Shown one piece after another: positions 54,331 to 64,000 of a stretch of DNA of 64,000 bases (position 1 is the stretch's first letter; every line of letters starts with the position of its first letter). Below the pieces are notes generated by a model, which was not told the origin of the DNA, ran no database searches, and was given only the letters and a program-made list of their open reading frames with translations. A program made the position numbers and the translations under genes. Origin of the DNA: Heterobasidion occidentale (Eukaryota > Basidiomycota > Agaricomycetes > Russulales > Bondarzewiaceae); the NCBI GenBank assembly GCA_039111635.1, contig JBCAQO010000004.1:806001-870000 (forward strand), written 5' to 3'.

Positions 54331-57300
54331 AGATACTAACCTCCCGTCAAGGACGCAGTACGCAGCCCGCCGTCCAAGAAGGCCGGTTGCGCAGAGGAGT
54401 ATACCCACTGCGCAGTCGGCCGTCTTGGACGGCGGGTTGCGCAGTGAAACCTCCGATACTAAGATTCTTACAGGGACCCGGTACGCAGCCCGCCGTCCAA
54501 GACGGCGAGCCGCACGGAGGGGTGTCAAGTGCAACTGACTAGTATGCCCACTGCGCAGTCAGCCGTCTTGGACAGCGGGTTGCGCAGTGAAACATGCGAT
54601 ACTAACCTTCTTACAGGGACTCGATACACAGCCCGCCGTCCAGGACGGCGAGTCGCGCGGAGGGGTGTCGAGTGCAACTGACTAGTATGCCCACTGCGCA
54701 GTCGGCCCTCTTGGACGGCGGGTTGCGCAGTGGAACCTCGGATACTAACCTCTTCACAGGGACGCGGTACGCAGCCCGCCGTCCAAGACGGCGAGCCGCG
54801 TGATGGGGTGTTGAGTGCAAGTATACCCACTGCGCAATCGGCCGTCTTGGACGGCGGGTTGCGCAGTGAAACCTCGGATACTAACCTTCTTACAGGGACT
54901 CGGTACACAGCCCGCCGTCCAAGACGGCCGGTTGCGCAGAGGAGTGTCCAGTGTAACTAACTAGTGTGCCCACTGCGCGATCGGCCGTCTTGGACGGCGG
55001 GTTGCGCAGTGAAACATGCGATACTAACCTTCTTACAGGGACTCGATACACAGCCCGCCGTCCAGGACGGCGAGTCGCGCGGAGGGGTGTCGAGTGTAAC
55101 TGACTAGTATGCCCACTGCACGGTAGGCCGTCTTGGACGGCGGGTTGCGCAGTTGAACCTCGGATACTAACCTTCTTACAGGGACCCGGTACTCAGCCCG
55201 CCGTCCAAGACAGCCGGTTGTGCAGAGGAGTGTCCAGTGTAACTAACTAGTGTGCCCACTGCGCGATCGGCCGTCTTGGACGGCGGGTTGCGCAGTGGAA
55301 CCTCGGATACTAACCTTCTTACAGGGACTCGATACACAGCCCGCCGTCCAGGACGGCGAGTCGCGCGGAGGGGTGTCGATTGTAACTGACTAGTATGCCC
55401 ACTGCGCGGTCGACCGTCTTGGACGGCGGGTTGCGCAGTGGAACCTCGGATACTAACCTTCTTACAGGGACTCGATACACAGCCCGCCGTCCAGGACGGC
55501 GAGTCGCGCGGAGGGGTGTCGAGTGTAACTGACTAGTATGCCCACTGCGCGATCGGCCGTCTTGGACGGCGGGTTGCGCAGTGGAATCGCGGATACTAAC
55601 CTCTTCACAGGGACGCGGTACGCAGCCCGCCGTCCAAGACGGCGAGCCCCGTGGAGGGGTGTTGAGTGCAAGTATACCCACTGCGCAATCGGCCGTCTTG
55701 GACGGCGGGTTGCGCAGTGAAACCTCGGATACTAACCTTCTTACAGGGACTCGGTACACAGCCCGCCGTCCAAGACGGCCGGTTGCGCAGAGGAGTGTCC
55801 AGTGTAACTGACTAGTGTGCCCACTGCGCGATCGGCCGTCTTGGACGGCGGGTTGCGCAGTTGAACCTCGGATACTAACCTTCTTACAGGGACCCGGTAC
55901 TCAGCCCGCCGTCCAAGACGGCCGGTTGCGCAGAGGAGTGTCCAGTGTAACTAACTAGTGTGCCCACTGCGCGATCGGCCGTCTTGGACGGCGGGTTGCG
56001 CAGTGGAACCTCGGATACTAACCTTCTTACAGGGACTCGATACACAGCCCGCTGTCCAGGACGGCGAGTCGCGCGGAGGGGTGTCGAGTGTAACTGACTA
56101 GTATGCCCACTGCGCGATCGGCCGTCTTGGACGGCGGGTTGCGCAGTGGAATCGCGGATACTAACCTCTTCACAGGGACGCGGTACGCAGCCCGCCGTCC
56201 AAGACGGCGAGCCCCGTGGAGGGGTGTTGAGTGCAAGTATACCCACTGCGCAATCGGCCGTCTTGGACGGCGGGTTGCGCAGTGAAACCTCGGATACTAA
56301 CCTTCTTACAGGGACTCGGTACACAGCCCGCCGTCCAAGACGGCCGGTTGCGCAGAGGAGTGTCCAGTGTAACTGACTAGTGTGCCCACTGCGCGATCGG
56401 CCGTCTTGGACGGCGGGTGGCGCAGTTGAACCTCGGATACTAACCTTCTTACAGGGACCCGGTACTCAGCCCGCCGTCCAAGACGGCCGGTTGCGCAGAG
56501 GAGTGTCCAGTGTAACTAACTAGTGTGCCCACTGCGCAATCGGCCGTCTTGGACGGCGGGTTGCGCAGTGGAACCTCGGATACTAACCTTCTTACAGGGA
56601 CTCGATACACAGCCCGCCGTCCAGGACGGCGAGTCGCGCGGAGGGGTGTCGAGTGTAACTGACTAGTATGCCCACTGCACGGTTGGCCGTCTTGGACGGC
56701 GGGTTGCGCAGTTGAACCTTGGATACTAACCTTCTTACAGGGACCCGGTACTCAGCCCGCCGTCCAAGACGGCCGGTTGTGCAGAGGAGTGTCCAGTGTA
56801 ACTAACTAGTGTGCCCACTGCGCGATCGGCCATCTTGGACGGCGGGTTGCGCAGTGGAACCGCGGATACTAACCTCTTCACAGGGACGCGGTACGCAGCC
56901 CGCCGTCCAAGACAGCGAGCCGCGTGGAGGGGTGTTGAGTGCAAGTATACCCACTGCGCAATCGGCTGTCTTGGACGGCGGGTTGCGCAGTGAAACCTCG
57001 GATACTAACCTTCTTACAGGGACTCGGTACACAGCCCGCCGTCCAAGACGGCCGGTTGCGCAGAGGAGTGTCCAGTGTAACTGACTAGTGTGCCCACTGC
57101 GCGATCGGCCGTCTTGGACGGCGGGTTGCGCAGTGGAACCTCGGATACTAACCTTCTTACAGGGACTCGATACACAGCCCGCTGTCCAGGACGGCGAGTC
57201 GCGCGGAGGGGTGTCGAGTGTAACTGACTAGTATGCCCACTGCGCGGTCGACCGTCTTGGACGGCGGGTTGCGCAGTGAAACCTCGGATACTAACCTTCT

Positions 57301-57800
57301 TACAGGGACTCGGTACACAGCCCGCCGTCCAGGACGGCGAGTCTCGCGGAGGGATGTCGAGTGCAACTGACTAGTAGGCCTACTGCGCGGTCGGCCGTCT
57401 TGGACGGCGGGTTGCGCAGTGGAACCTCGGATACTAACCTTTTTACAGGGACTCGGTATACAGCCCGCCGTCCAGGATGGCGAGTCGTGCGGAGGGATGT
57501 CAAGTGCAACTGACTAGTATGCCCACTGCGTGGTCGGCCGTCTTGGACGGCGGGTTGCGCAGTGGAACCTCGGATACTAATTTTCTTACAGGGACTCGGT
57601 ACACAGCCCGCCGTCCAGGACGGCGAGTCGCGCGGAGGGATGTCGAGTGCAACTGACTAGTATGCCCACTGCGCAGTCGGCCGTCTTGGACGGCGGGTTG
57701 CGCAGTGGAACCTCGGATACTAACCTTTTTACAGGTACTCGGTACACAGCCCGCCGTCCAGGACGGCGAGTTGCGCGGAGGAGTGTCGAGTGTTAACTGA
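54331..57800 (+). repeat. 136-143-bp tandem array with palindromes and intron-like ends (~25 units)
   Basis: About 25 units. Each contains CCCACTGCGC, a TTG-loop palindrome (GGCCGTCTTGGACGGCGGG), TTGCGCAGTG, then GGATACTAACCTTCTTACAG, then a CAA- or CAG-loop palindrome (CCCGCCGTCCARGACGGC) in a segment of 57 bp. CACTGCGCAA and TTGCGCAGTG are inverted repeats around the first palindrome. Unit types differ after the second palindrome (GAGTCGCGCGGAGG, GAGCCSCGTGGAGG, CGGTTGCGCAGAGG) and repeat in a four-unit pattern of 565 bp. Several frames stay open for 60-150 codons on both strands because of the repetition. Confidence 0.92.
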
Positions 57801-58022
57801 CTAGTATGCCCACTGCACAGTTGGCCATCTTGGATGGCGGGTTGTGCAGAGGAACATCAAGTCCAAACTTATCAGTCTATCCACTGCGCAGCCCGCTGTC
57901 CAAGATATCAGGTCAAGGATATGTGCGTGGTTGAATGTGCATGCCAAAAAAGTTTAAGGTAGGGTTAAGGTTCTGCATGCCAAAAAGCATACCTAGGTTC
58001 ATGGAAAAGGCCTCATAACCTA
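57801..58022. other. array edge and unassigned DNA
   Basis: Last mutated palindromes (57830, 57895), then TTTAAGGTAGGGTTAAGGTT and two GCATGCCAAAA words. No gene is supported. Confidence 0.45.
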
Positions 58023-58143
58023 ACCTCTCACCTGCCTCCTCACCTAGCCCCTCACCTAGCCTCTCACCTAGCTCCTCACCTACCTAACATCTCGGATTTT
58101 TTTCGTCTCACCTACCATCCGCCTACCACCTCTTATAACCTAA
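58023..58143 (+). repeat. 12-bp minisatellite and tail repeat, copy 4
   Basis: About five CTCACCT 12-mers (58023-58082) followed by the same AT-rich tail as at 20.46 and 21.80 kb (58083-58143), 36 kb from the other copies and in the same orientation. Confidence 0.85.
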
Positions 58144-58289
58144 CCATGATTCAATCTCACTGTTTCTGGGCTTCAAAGTTGCATCAGGGTATGAGGTTTA
58201 TAGGCCATATTTTTTTGTATTTATAGCAGCACTACATTGGCAACACAGTTGTTTTGGATATCCAAGGACTCAAAAGTGTCGGTAATAGT

Positions 58290-58900
58290 ACTAGATGTCG
58301 AATGGGTGCCAAGCCCTAGCGATCAAAGAAGATAGAAAGGTAGGTGAGATGTTCATATGGGTTCCGAAGGTGATAAGGTAAAAGGTAATCAGCGATGGCG
58401 AAATCCCGAACGTTCAGGATCCGTCGCCCGAGTGTAGGTAGCAGGAACAGGCATTGGTGAGCCAATAAAAATAAAGAGGATGTAATGTATGACCCGGGTG
58501 GCAAGGTAATGGTGCAAGATCGTGTTTGACCGACCATGTGGAAGTCGGGAAGATAAGCGATAAGGACCGACCGACTCATGGAGGACATCGGCCGACACGG
58601 AATACTGGCTCCGATCTTGTAAACACCTTATCGTAATACTCCTGTGCAGTCATGGTAAGTACGTGAAGTATGGGCAAACTGACCCAAGTGCTGCCGAACG
58701 TCCTTCGGTGGGTTACGGTCGGTCGGGTGAGGACCGACTGTGTTCGGTAATAGTCGGTGTCTTCGGTACTTGTCTAGCGCTGTTCGGTATCTCCTCAAAG
58801 CTTCCCGAATACCTTCCTCGGTCCCTAGCGCGGGTGAATGCTCATCACCGCGTATTGGATAGCTGGGTTCTAATACGTGCCTGACATAACGATCCTGTCC
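58290..58900 (-). repeat. LTR-like sequence, arm 2 (inverted)
   Basis: Reverse complement of about 44670-45250, with roughly one difference per 10-15 bp in the best stretch. Together the arms bracket the gypsy element and the palindrome array as a large inverted repeat. Confidence 0.75.
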
Positions 58901-58999
58901 ACGGCTAAACAGGCTCGTCATGTCAGCTGCGTATTGGCACAGCTGGCTCCTTTACCTCTTAATCGGCCTCTTTGGCCCTGCCTAACCCTGCCCTACCCT

Positions 59000-61560
59000 G
59001 AACTTTCTAGCTTTTCAGGATAGAATGCGCCTTGCTCGTGGGCGTCAGCGAGAGCTCGAGGGGTCCGCCGGCTTCTGCTGCGCGACGGAAGGGAGCGTGC
59101 TGGTGACGATGTCGATGAGGCTGCGCGCGCGGCGGGCATGGTGTTCAGCGAGCCGCATACACAGAAAAAAAGACAAAGAAAAGAAAAAGAAAAAGAAAAA
59201 AACAGAGGGCAAGGCAGAACAGAGGAAAAGAGAGGAGGCGGGGCATGCTCACTGCTCGTAGATGTTGTCTGCAACTTGGCTGTCGCAATCATAGTTGAGA
59301 TAAATCTCGACGAGCACCTGCGGATCGTGGCAAAGGCGTGACAGCATACCCAAGATGGCGGCCTTTTGCTTCAGCGTCGACGTCTTCATCTCGAGGATCG
59401 GGAAGAAGATCTCGTGGAACGGGACCTCGATCTCTTTCTGCAGGCGCAATAAAAACAAAACTAGGTCTGCGAAGACAGACCCCCCACGCGCGTGCGCACC
59501 TTGAGCTTCGTCCGGAGGCCCGTGATCACGCGCCAAAATATCTCGACGCTGATCTTGAACACCTGCGGGACGGGGCTGGCTGCTTTCCTGCTGAGGCTGA
59601 GGCAGAGGTACTGGTTCGCCATCTGCACGAACGGGGTCGCCTCGTGGGATGAGCTCGAGTAGATGAGCGACGAGGGCGAGACGAAGACGTCCATGTGCAC
59701 GTTGAGGATGACGAGCACCATGTGCAGGGAGAGCAGCTTGGAGCGCATTGAGTGCGACTTGAGGTCGTGCTCGCTGTAGGCGGGGCGCACAGGCGCGGGG
59801 ATCAGTAAGGGGTGATGTGGATGTGGTGCGAGGAGGAGAGAGCGAACCTTTCCGTGTTGAGGGGCTTCATTGTGAGCTTGCACATGAATCGGAAGACGAG
59901 GAAGGCATCCTTGAGGAAGAGGTTGTTGATCGTCATCGTATGTGCCGGGGGAGCATGATGCCCCTGGGCTGGGGTGCTCAGGCGAGAGCTCGCTTGCGTG
60001 CAGAACAGTGAAAAGGGGACACAAGCGGAACTGTGCGAGGGAGACCCACACGTGAGGGGTACCCGGCCTGTCCGCGCCGTGCTCGATCCCGTTCGACGAG
60101 GGCAGCTCGAGGATAGGCGAGTCGTCGTGGGCGGCTACCGGCGGCGAAAGAGGGAGCGAGATCTCAAGCGAGATGTCGTCTGCCGCGGGCGCCTCGTCCT
60201 GGGACGGCAGCGCGCGTGGCGGCTCGGTGTCCGGCGTGGACGGCGCGAACGAGTCGCACTTTGCGGACAGGGCGTTGTCGGCCTTGGACGCGAGCGATGC
60301 GGTGGACTCTGCGGCGGCGGGCGGGGCGACCTTGCAGCACGAGAAGATGTGGTGGACCATCTGGGTGAGGCCGCCCTGGGCGACGGTCTGGTTGACGGGG
60401 TCGGTGGACATGAGGAAGACGTTGTAGACGGTGCAGACAGCCTTGAGGAGCGAGGACTAGTGGACGAGGATGGCGGAGGGGACGGCGAGGGCGAGGAGGG
60501 CCTTGACGACCTAGAGCCTAACCGAGTCAGCGGTGGTCTCAGTGTGGCAGGTGGTGATGGTATGCACGACGAGGTCCATGAGCGAGGGCGGGGGGAGGTT
60601 GTTCTGGGAGGCGCTCGAGGTGGAGTGGCGGACGCCCGGGCCCGGGGACGGGGATGGGGACGGGAACGGGAAGGACGCGTGTTCGGGAGGGTTGGCCCCA
60701 ACGAAGAAGGAGCAGAAGATGAGCTTGGAGATGCAGTCAAGGTTGGCGACCATGAGCTTCTCGTTGCGGGTCTCGCAGGCGAGGCGGAGGGGCTCGAAGA
60801 TCTCACGGGGGCGGTCGCCGCCCATGCCTGCGCGGACCATCTCGAGGGCGATGTGGACGCTCTCCCTGAGCGGGGTGGAGCACTTTGCCTCACAGGAGGC
60901 GGCGATAGTGTCGAGGGCGGAGGTGATGAGCACGGTGGAGATGGAGTTGCCCTTGGAGATGGTCATGGAGCGCTTGTGGGAGGAGGGCGAGGTGACGGTA
61001 CGGAGGGATGCGGTGGACATGGACAGGAAGAACGCGGTGCGGGTGTCGATCGTGCGCGAGGAAGAGGCGTCGGTGGAGGAGAGCCGGGAGGACGGGGGGT
61101 AGTGCGCGCGGTAGCTGAGGCTGTCTTTGCGCGGGGGCAGGTCTTGCAGCGAGTTCTTGGACGGCGGCGTCGGGGGAGGGGCTGGCGCAAAGAAAGATAA
61201 CATACCTCATGGATATCCTCGTCGTCCACGCCCTCTCTCTTGCCAGCTTGTCTTTCCACCATCACTGTTCCTCAGCGTCGTCGTCGTCGTGATTGTCAGT
61301 GTGGTCTTCGTTGTCGTCGTCATTGACGCTCAGACAGGCTCAGACGGTCGCGATGCTTTGCGCGTTATCGGGCAGCGTGGGCGTGGGGGCGTTGGTGGAG
61401 CAGAACGCCTCCGCGGCGGAGATCATGGTGGCGCAGGGGAAAGAGACAGCGGTGAGCGTGGGCGTAGGCATGGACGAGGACAGAGACGGGGTCGGGAAGG
61501 GAAGGGTTAGTCCCTCGAGGATCTGTAGATAGTAGAAGTAAAGAAAAAGAAAAGGAAACA
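59000..61560 (-). pseudogene. SEC7: SEC7/BIG-type Arf-GEF, N-terminal half, with nonsense codons
   Basis: Minus-strand exons encode the DCB-HUS half of SEC7/BIG guanine-nucleotide exchange factors for Arf at the trans-Golgi. Recognised blocks in order: ISTVLITSALDTIAASCEAK, GGDRPREIFEPLRLACETRN, EKLMVANLDCISKLIF, TDPVNQTVAQGGLTQMVHH, NLFLKDAFLVFRFMCKLTMK, HDLKSHSMRSKLLSLHMVLV, FKISVEIFWRVITGLRTKLK, KEIEVPFHEIFFPILE and the HUS box EIYLNYDCD. Two in-frame TAG codons (plus-strand 60511-60513 and 60457-60459) stand where Gln is usual (RL-Q-VVKALL; VH-Q-SSLLKAV). After NIYE the frame decays and the homology stops near 59000, so the catalytic Sec7 domain is absent. The N-terminal start (61200-61560) is acidic and also has broken frames. 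Confidence 0.85.
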
Positions 61561-61561
61561 T

Positions 61562-62233
61562 CAGTACACGTCCTCAACGATGCTAGCTTTATCAGGGCCT
61601 CGGCAGAGGCCCATCGTCCGTTCGCAAAGTCGAGTGTGTGGAAGAGGGAGCATAAAAGAGTAGGATGAAAACATACTCACAAGACTAGGTATTTGTTTGG
61701 TTGATGATTCGAAGCCACCCCGTTTGCGTGGAGCAGATTTGCGCAGGTTTTGCAATCTATCGTTGTGTCACATGCTACGTAGCCAGAGCTATTCAGATGT
61801 CTGTTCAGATGTGTCTGCACTTATTTGTTCTGAGTTTGGCTCGGAAGCATGTCTATACAGGATCTGGACAGCTCGGACTAGCCTTTGCTCTGAAGTTCCT
61901 GTCTGTACATTCGGGACCTGCTGGAGGCATCTGGGGCTCTAAATTGTCTATCTAGCTCTGTCCGGAGGCATCCGGTTTTGCTGATGGATGCTACTGCATA
62001 TTTAGTATGTATAATACCGTCGCGAGCATCTGCGATCGTGAGCACACCATAAGCGCGAGTTGCGCCAAGTTGCACCAGAGCAGTCACATGACATGAAATA
62101 ACAAAGTTTGTGACGGAAAACAAAAGGAGAACAAGAGAAACAGACCAGAATTAAGAAAGGTGGAACAAACCAGAAGATCTTCTTTGGTTTCCTGACTTTT
62201 TGAGAACTTTCCTACCAGCCGTGGCGTAAATAC
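61562..62233. other. intergenic region, no gene supported
   Basis: Short frames on both strands show no domain. It presumably includes the 3' flank of the kinase gene and the 5' flank of the SEC7 remnant. Confidence 0.4.
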
Positions 62234-63948
62234 TCACGAACCTGATGATGGAGCGCTAGTGTCGCCCGTTCGCACCCTCTTCAACTCAGGCGAAGGAGTG
62301 GGTGGAGAGTCGGGCACAGTACCGGTGTACATCTCTAGATGTTGTGACCTCCCATTCGGAGACGTCGAATCCCAGACCGGTGCTTGGTCCAAGCCCCATT
62401 GGTGCCCTCGGCTATCCTTTGGGGGAGTCGCAGGAAGTCTCTGCTGCCCTGATGGCAGTGATTGTCTCTTTAAGCTCTTGTGAAGGTCGCGAACCCGGAG
62501 TTGAATGAATTCGAGGTCGTCCTTCCTTCGCTGAATCTCCTTATTTTTCCTGTCCTCCATGCGCGCAACCTCGTCAGAGTCTAGATTTGAATGCAAGTTA
62601 GGATTTGACTGTATCTTCCCGAGCTCGTCCTCGAGGGACGTGAGAATGCGGTCATGTAGGCTTCCTGCCACATAGTCGTTGTAGGTGATGTATCCAAAGC
62701 GAAGGGTCTTCCACCATCTGGAGATAAGAGGCTTCAAAGAATCAAAGTACGGGTGTATGCACTTGAGGATGATTTCGTCGAGCTCATCAGGGTTGTTGAA
62801 GAGCAGCCGTTTGTTGTTCCATAGAGTGTGATCGTCCTCGGAGTCGAATAGACAGTAAACAGCAGCATGTATCGGCTTGGTCTCTTCGGTCAAAGGTTCG
62901 TTGATGGAGAGCTCATTTCGACGTCCTCCGCCAGGACCATCACGTGTGAGGCAGAGATAAAGAAGGACCCAGAAGAAAGACTCAAGATCGTGAATGGCGC
63001 TGTGGACAACCCGGCCCGCCGACCTCAGCGCCTCGGTACCTTCGTAGCGCACATTTGAAGGATGTATAATCTCGGCGCTCATGAAAGCCCTGGTGCCCTG
63101 GAGCACAATATCTGGCGTCAGACGAAAGTCAAGAGATAGACGAAGGTGTTTGCTCACCGTCCCATGCCTTGTATGCGCACGATGCTCATTCCAAGCTGGA
63201 GGGCAATCCTGATGGACAGCAGTTAGTAGAGACACCAGTCGGGTTTTCAGCATGAAAGCTCACCGAGGGTGTTTCCAAAAAGAGATCTTCTGTTGTCAGC
63301 TAAGTCATAGGGTCAGTTTCTGGAGTATGATCGAATAAACGACATCAATCACCTCTTTGTTAGCGGTTGTGAGGTCCGGATTCATGCTGAGAGCTACGTC
63401 TATATATCGCGAGAATCCATATGGGTAACGAGCGACAAGGATGCCGGCGGCCTCGTCGGTTATGGACACCTGCTGGCGGAGTCGAAGGTATTCAGCCGTG
63501 AGTTGGTCGGGAGGCCCTGGTGCTGGGTATTCTACGCGCGTGTCCGACTTTTTCGAATAATCAAGGTCGATGAGTTTACCACAAGTATCTTCGATATCGA
63601 CATCAGACCTGGGACAGATAAGCACGTTGCCGGTGCTGACGTCTCGATGAAGCATAAGACTAAACCAGTAATCGCGGTGTCCTGGAGAAATGCGGTCAAT
63701 ACGGTGTCAGCAGAATGCTCATAAGATTCGGACAGCTTGAAAGGATGCTCACCTTTCACAGCATCGATTAGGGTATTGACAAGCTGGAACGTCTTTGAAG
63801 AACTTGATGCCACCCGTACGTCCGCATCAAAGTGCGCGTCAAGACGTGATTTGTCGCCGATCGTCCGTCAGCAATGACAGAGAATTCCAAGACCTCGGGC
63901 TGGGACTCATCGAGCTCCAGCTTCTTGCGCTTGGTCGAGCCGTGATTC
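62234..63948 (-). CDS. fungal-specific FunK1-like protein kinase, 5'-partial
   Basis: Minus-strand exons (listed 5' to 3'): from the N run through about 63753, then 63681-63353, 63299-63264 and 63208-62234, with GT..AG introns. FunK1 kinases are expanded in Agaricomycetes. Recognised pieces: HGSTKRKKLELDE near the gap, VNTLIDAVKG-HRDYWF, the catalytic loop LMLHRDVSTGNVL (HRDxxxxN), KLIDLDYSK in place of DFG, GTRAFMSAEII and HSAIHDLESFFWVLLYLCL. The C-terminal 140 residues are a charged helical segment and a Ser/Pro tail (SPNGRSQ.., PDSPPTPSPELKRV). Between residues near the gap and VASSSSKTF two frames compete (about 63820-63860), so an intron or frameshift lies there. The N-terminal lobe is lost in the N run. 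Substrates of this family are unknown. Confidence 0.85.
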
Positions 63949-64000
63949 NNNNNNNNNNNNNNNNNNNNNNNNNNNNNNNNNNNNNNNNNNNNNNNNNNNN
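63949..64000. other. assembly gap at window end
   Basis: N run continuing to the end of the window; it removes the 5' part of the kinase gene. Confidence 0.97.

Noticed and set aside
54331..57800. Minus-strand frames of 127-146 codons as real genes
   Set aside because: They recur with the array period and exist in several phases on both strands, so openness alone carries no evidence; only the splice-like organisation is reported.
57940..58022. TAGGGTTAAGG-like words as telomere repeat
   Set aside because: Only one or two imperfect words, not a tandem TTAGGG tract.
61127..61532. Plus-strand frames over the SEC7 head
   Set aside because: Antisense to SEC7-like exons; no domain.
1..64000. tRNA and rRNA genes
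   Set aside because: No cloverleaf with B-box-like GGTTCRANNCC in a suitable context and no rRNA core sequence was noticed by eye; a tRNAscan or Infernal run would be needed to exclude them.

Overview
This looks like nuclear DNA of an Agaricomycete (basidiomycete) fungus. Genes are split by short introns of about 45-90 nt with GT(A/G)(A/C)G donors. The window holds families typical of mushroom-forming fungi: a FunK1-type kinase, a multi-pass membrane protein of agaricomycete type and Ty3/gypsy retrotransposons. Codons are GC-rich. No prokaryotic or organellar features were seen.

Layout. (1) 1-12951 is ordinary gene-bearing DNA: a 5'-cut membrane protein, an unrecognised 388-aa protein, POP5 (RNase P/MRP), a BioF-like 8-amino-7-oxononanoate synthase ending in the peroxisomal signal SKL, an unrecognised Ser/Pro-rich protein, COA6 (cytochrome oxidase assembly) and, divergent from it, a large TBC-domain Rab-GAP cut by a gap of exactly 100 N (12952-13051). 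(2) 13052-16.6 kb is gene-poor: the 5' end of a SEC7-like gene and decayed exon-like pieces. (3) 16.6-22.2 kb is satellite DNA built on a 20-bp period (20-, 40- and 60-bp forms), with 12-bp CTCACCT arrays and a shared AT-rich tail. (4) 22.5-42.4 kb holds two copies of a cassette of about 10 kb: unknown gene A (868 codons, minus), small acidic gene B (plus) and a SNF2-like DEAH helicase C (plus). Both copies are embedded in dozens of short palindromes (core GCCGTC-CAA-GACGGC). (5) 42.4-53.8 kb is a nest of gypsy elements: an internally inverted fragment, a decayed LTR element with gag and pol, and a solo LTR with a 5-bp target duplication. (6) 53.8-57.9 kb is a palindrome array organised as about 25 units of 136-143 bp, each ending like a spliceosomal intron. 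(7) 58-61.6 kb has LTR-like and satellite remnants, then a SEC7 pseudogene with two nonsense codons. (8) 62.2-63.9 kb is a FunK1-like kinase running into the terminal N run.

How it fits together. The left part encodes conserved housekeeping functions: RNA processing, biotin synthesis, respiratory-chain assembly and vesicle traffic. From about 13 kb rightwards the DNA resembles a repeat-rich, possibly heterochromatic, subtelomeric or centromere-flanking compartment in which gene copies decay. The strongest candidate for something undescribed is the duplicated A-B-C cassette together with its phased palindromes, which recur at about 67- and 75-bp spacing and also lie inside the same intron of both helicase copies. 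The second candidate is the intron-like array at 54.3-57.8 kb. All functional links between these parts are inference.
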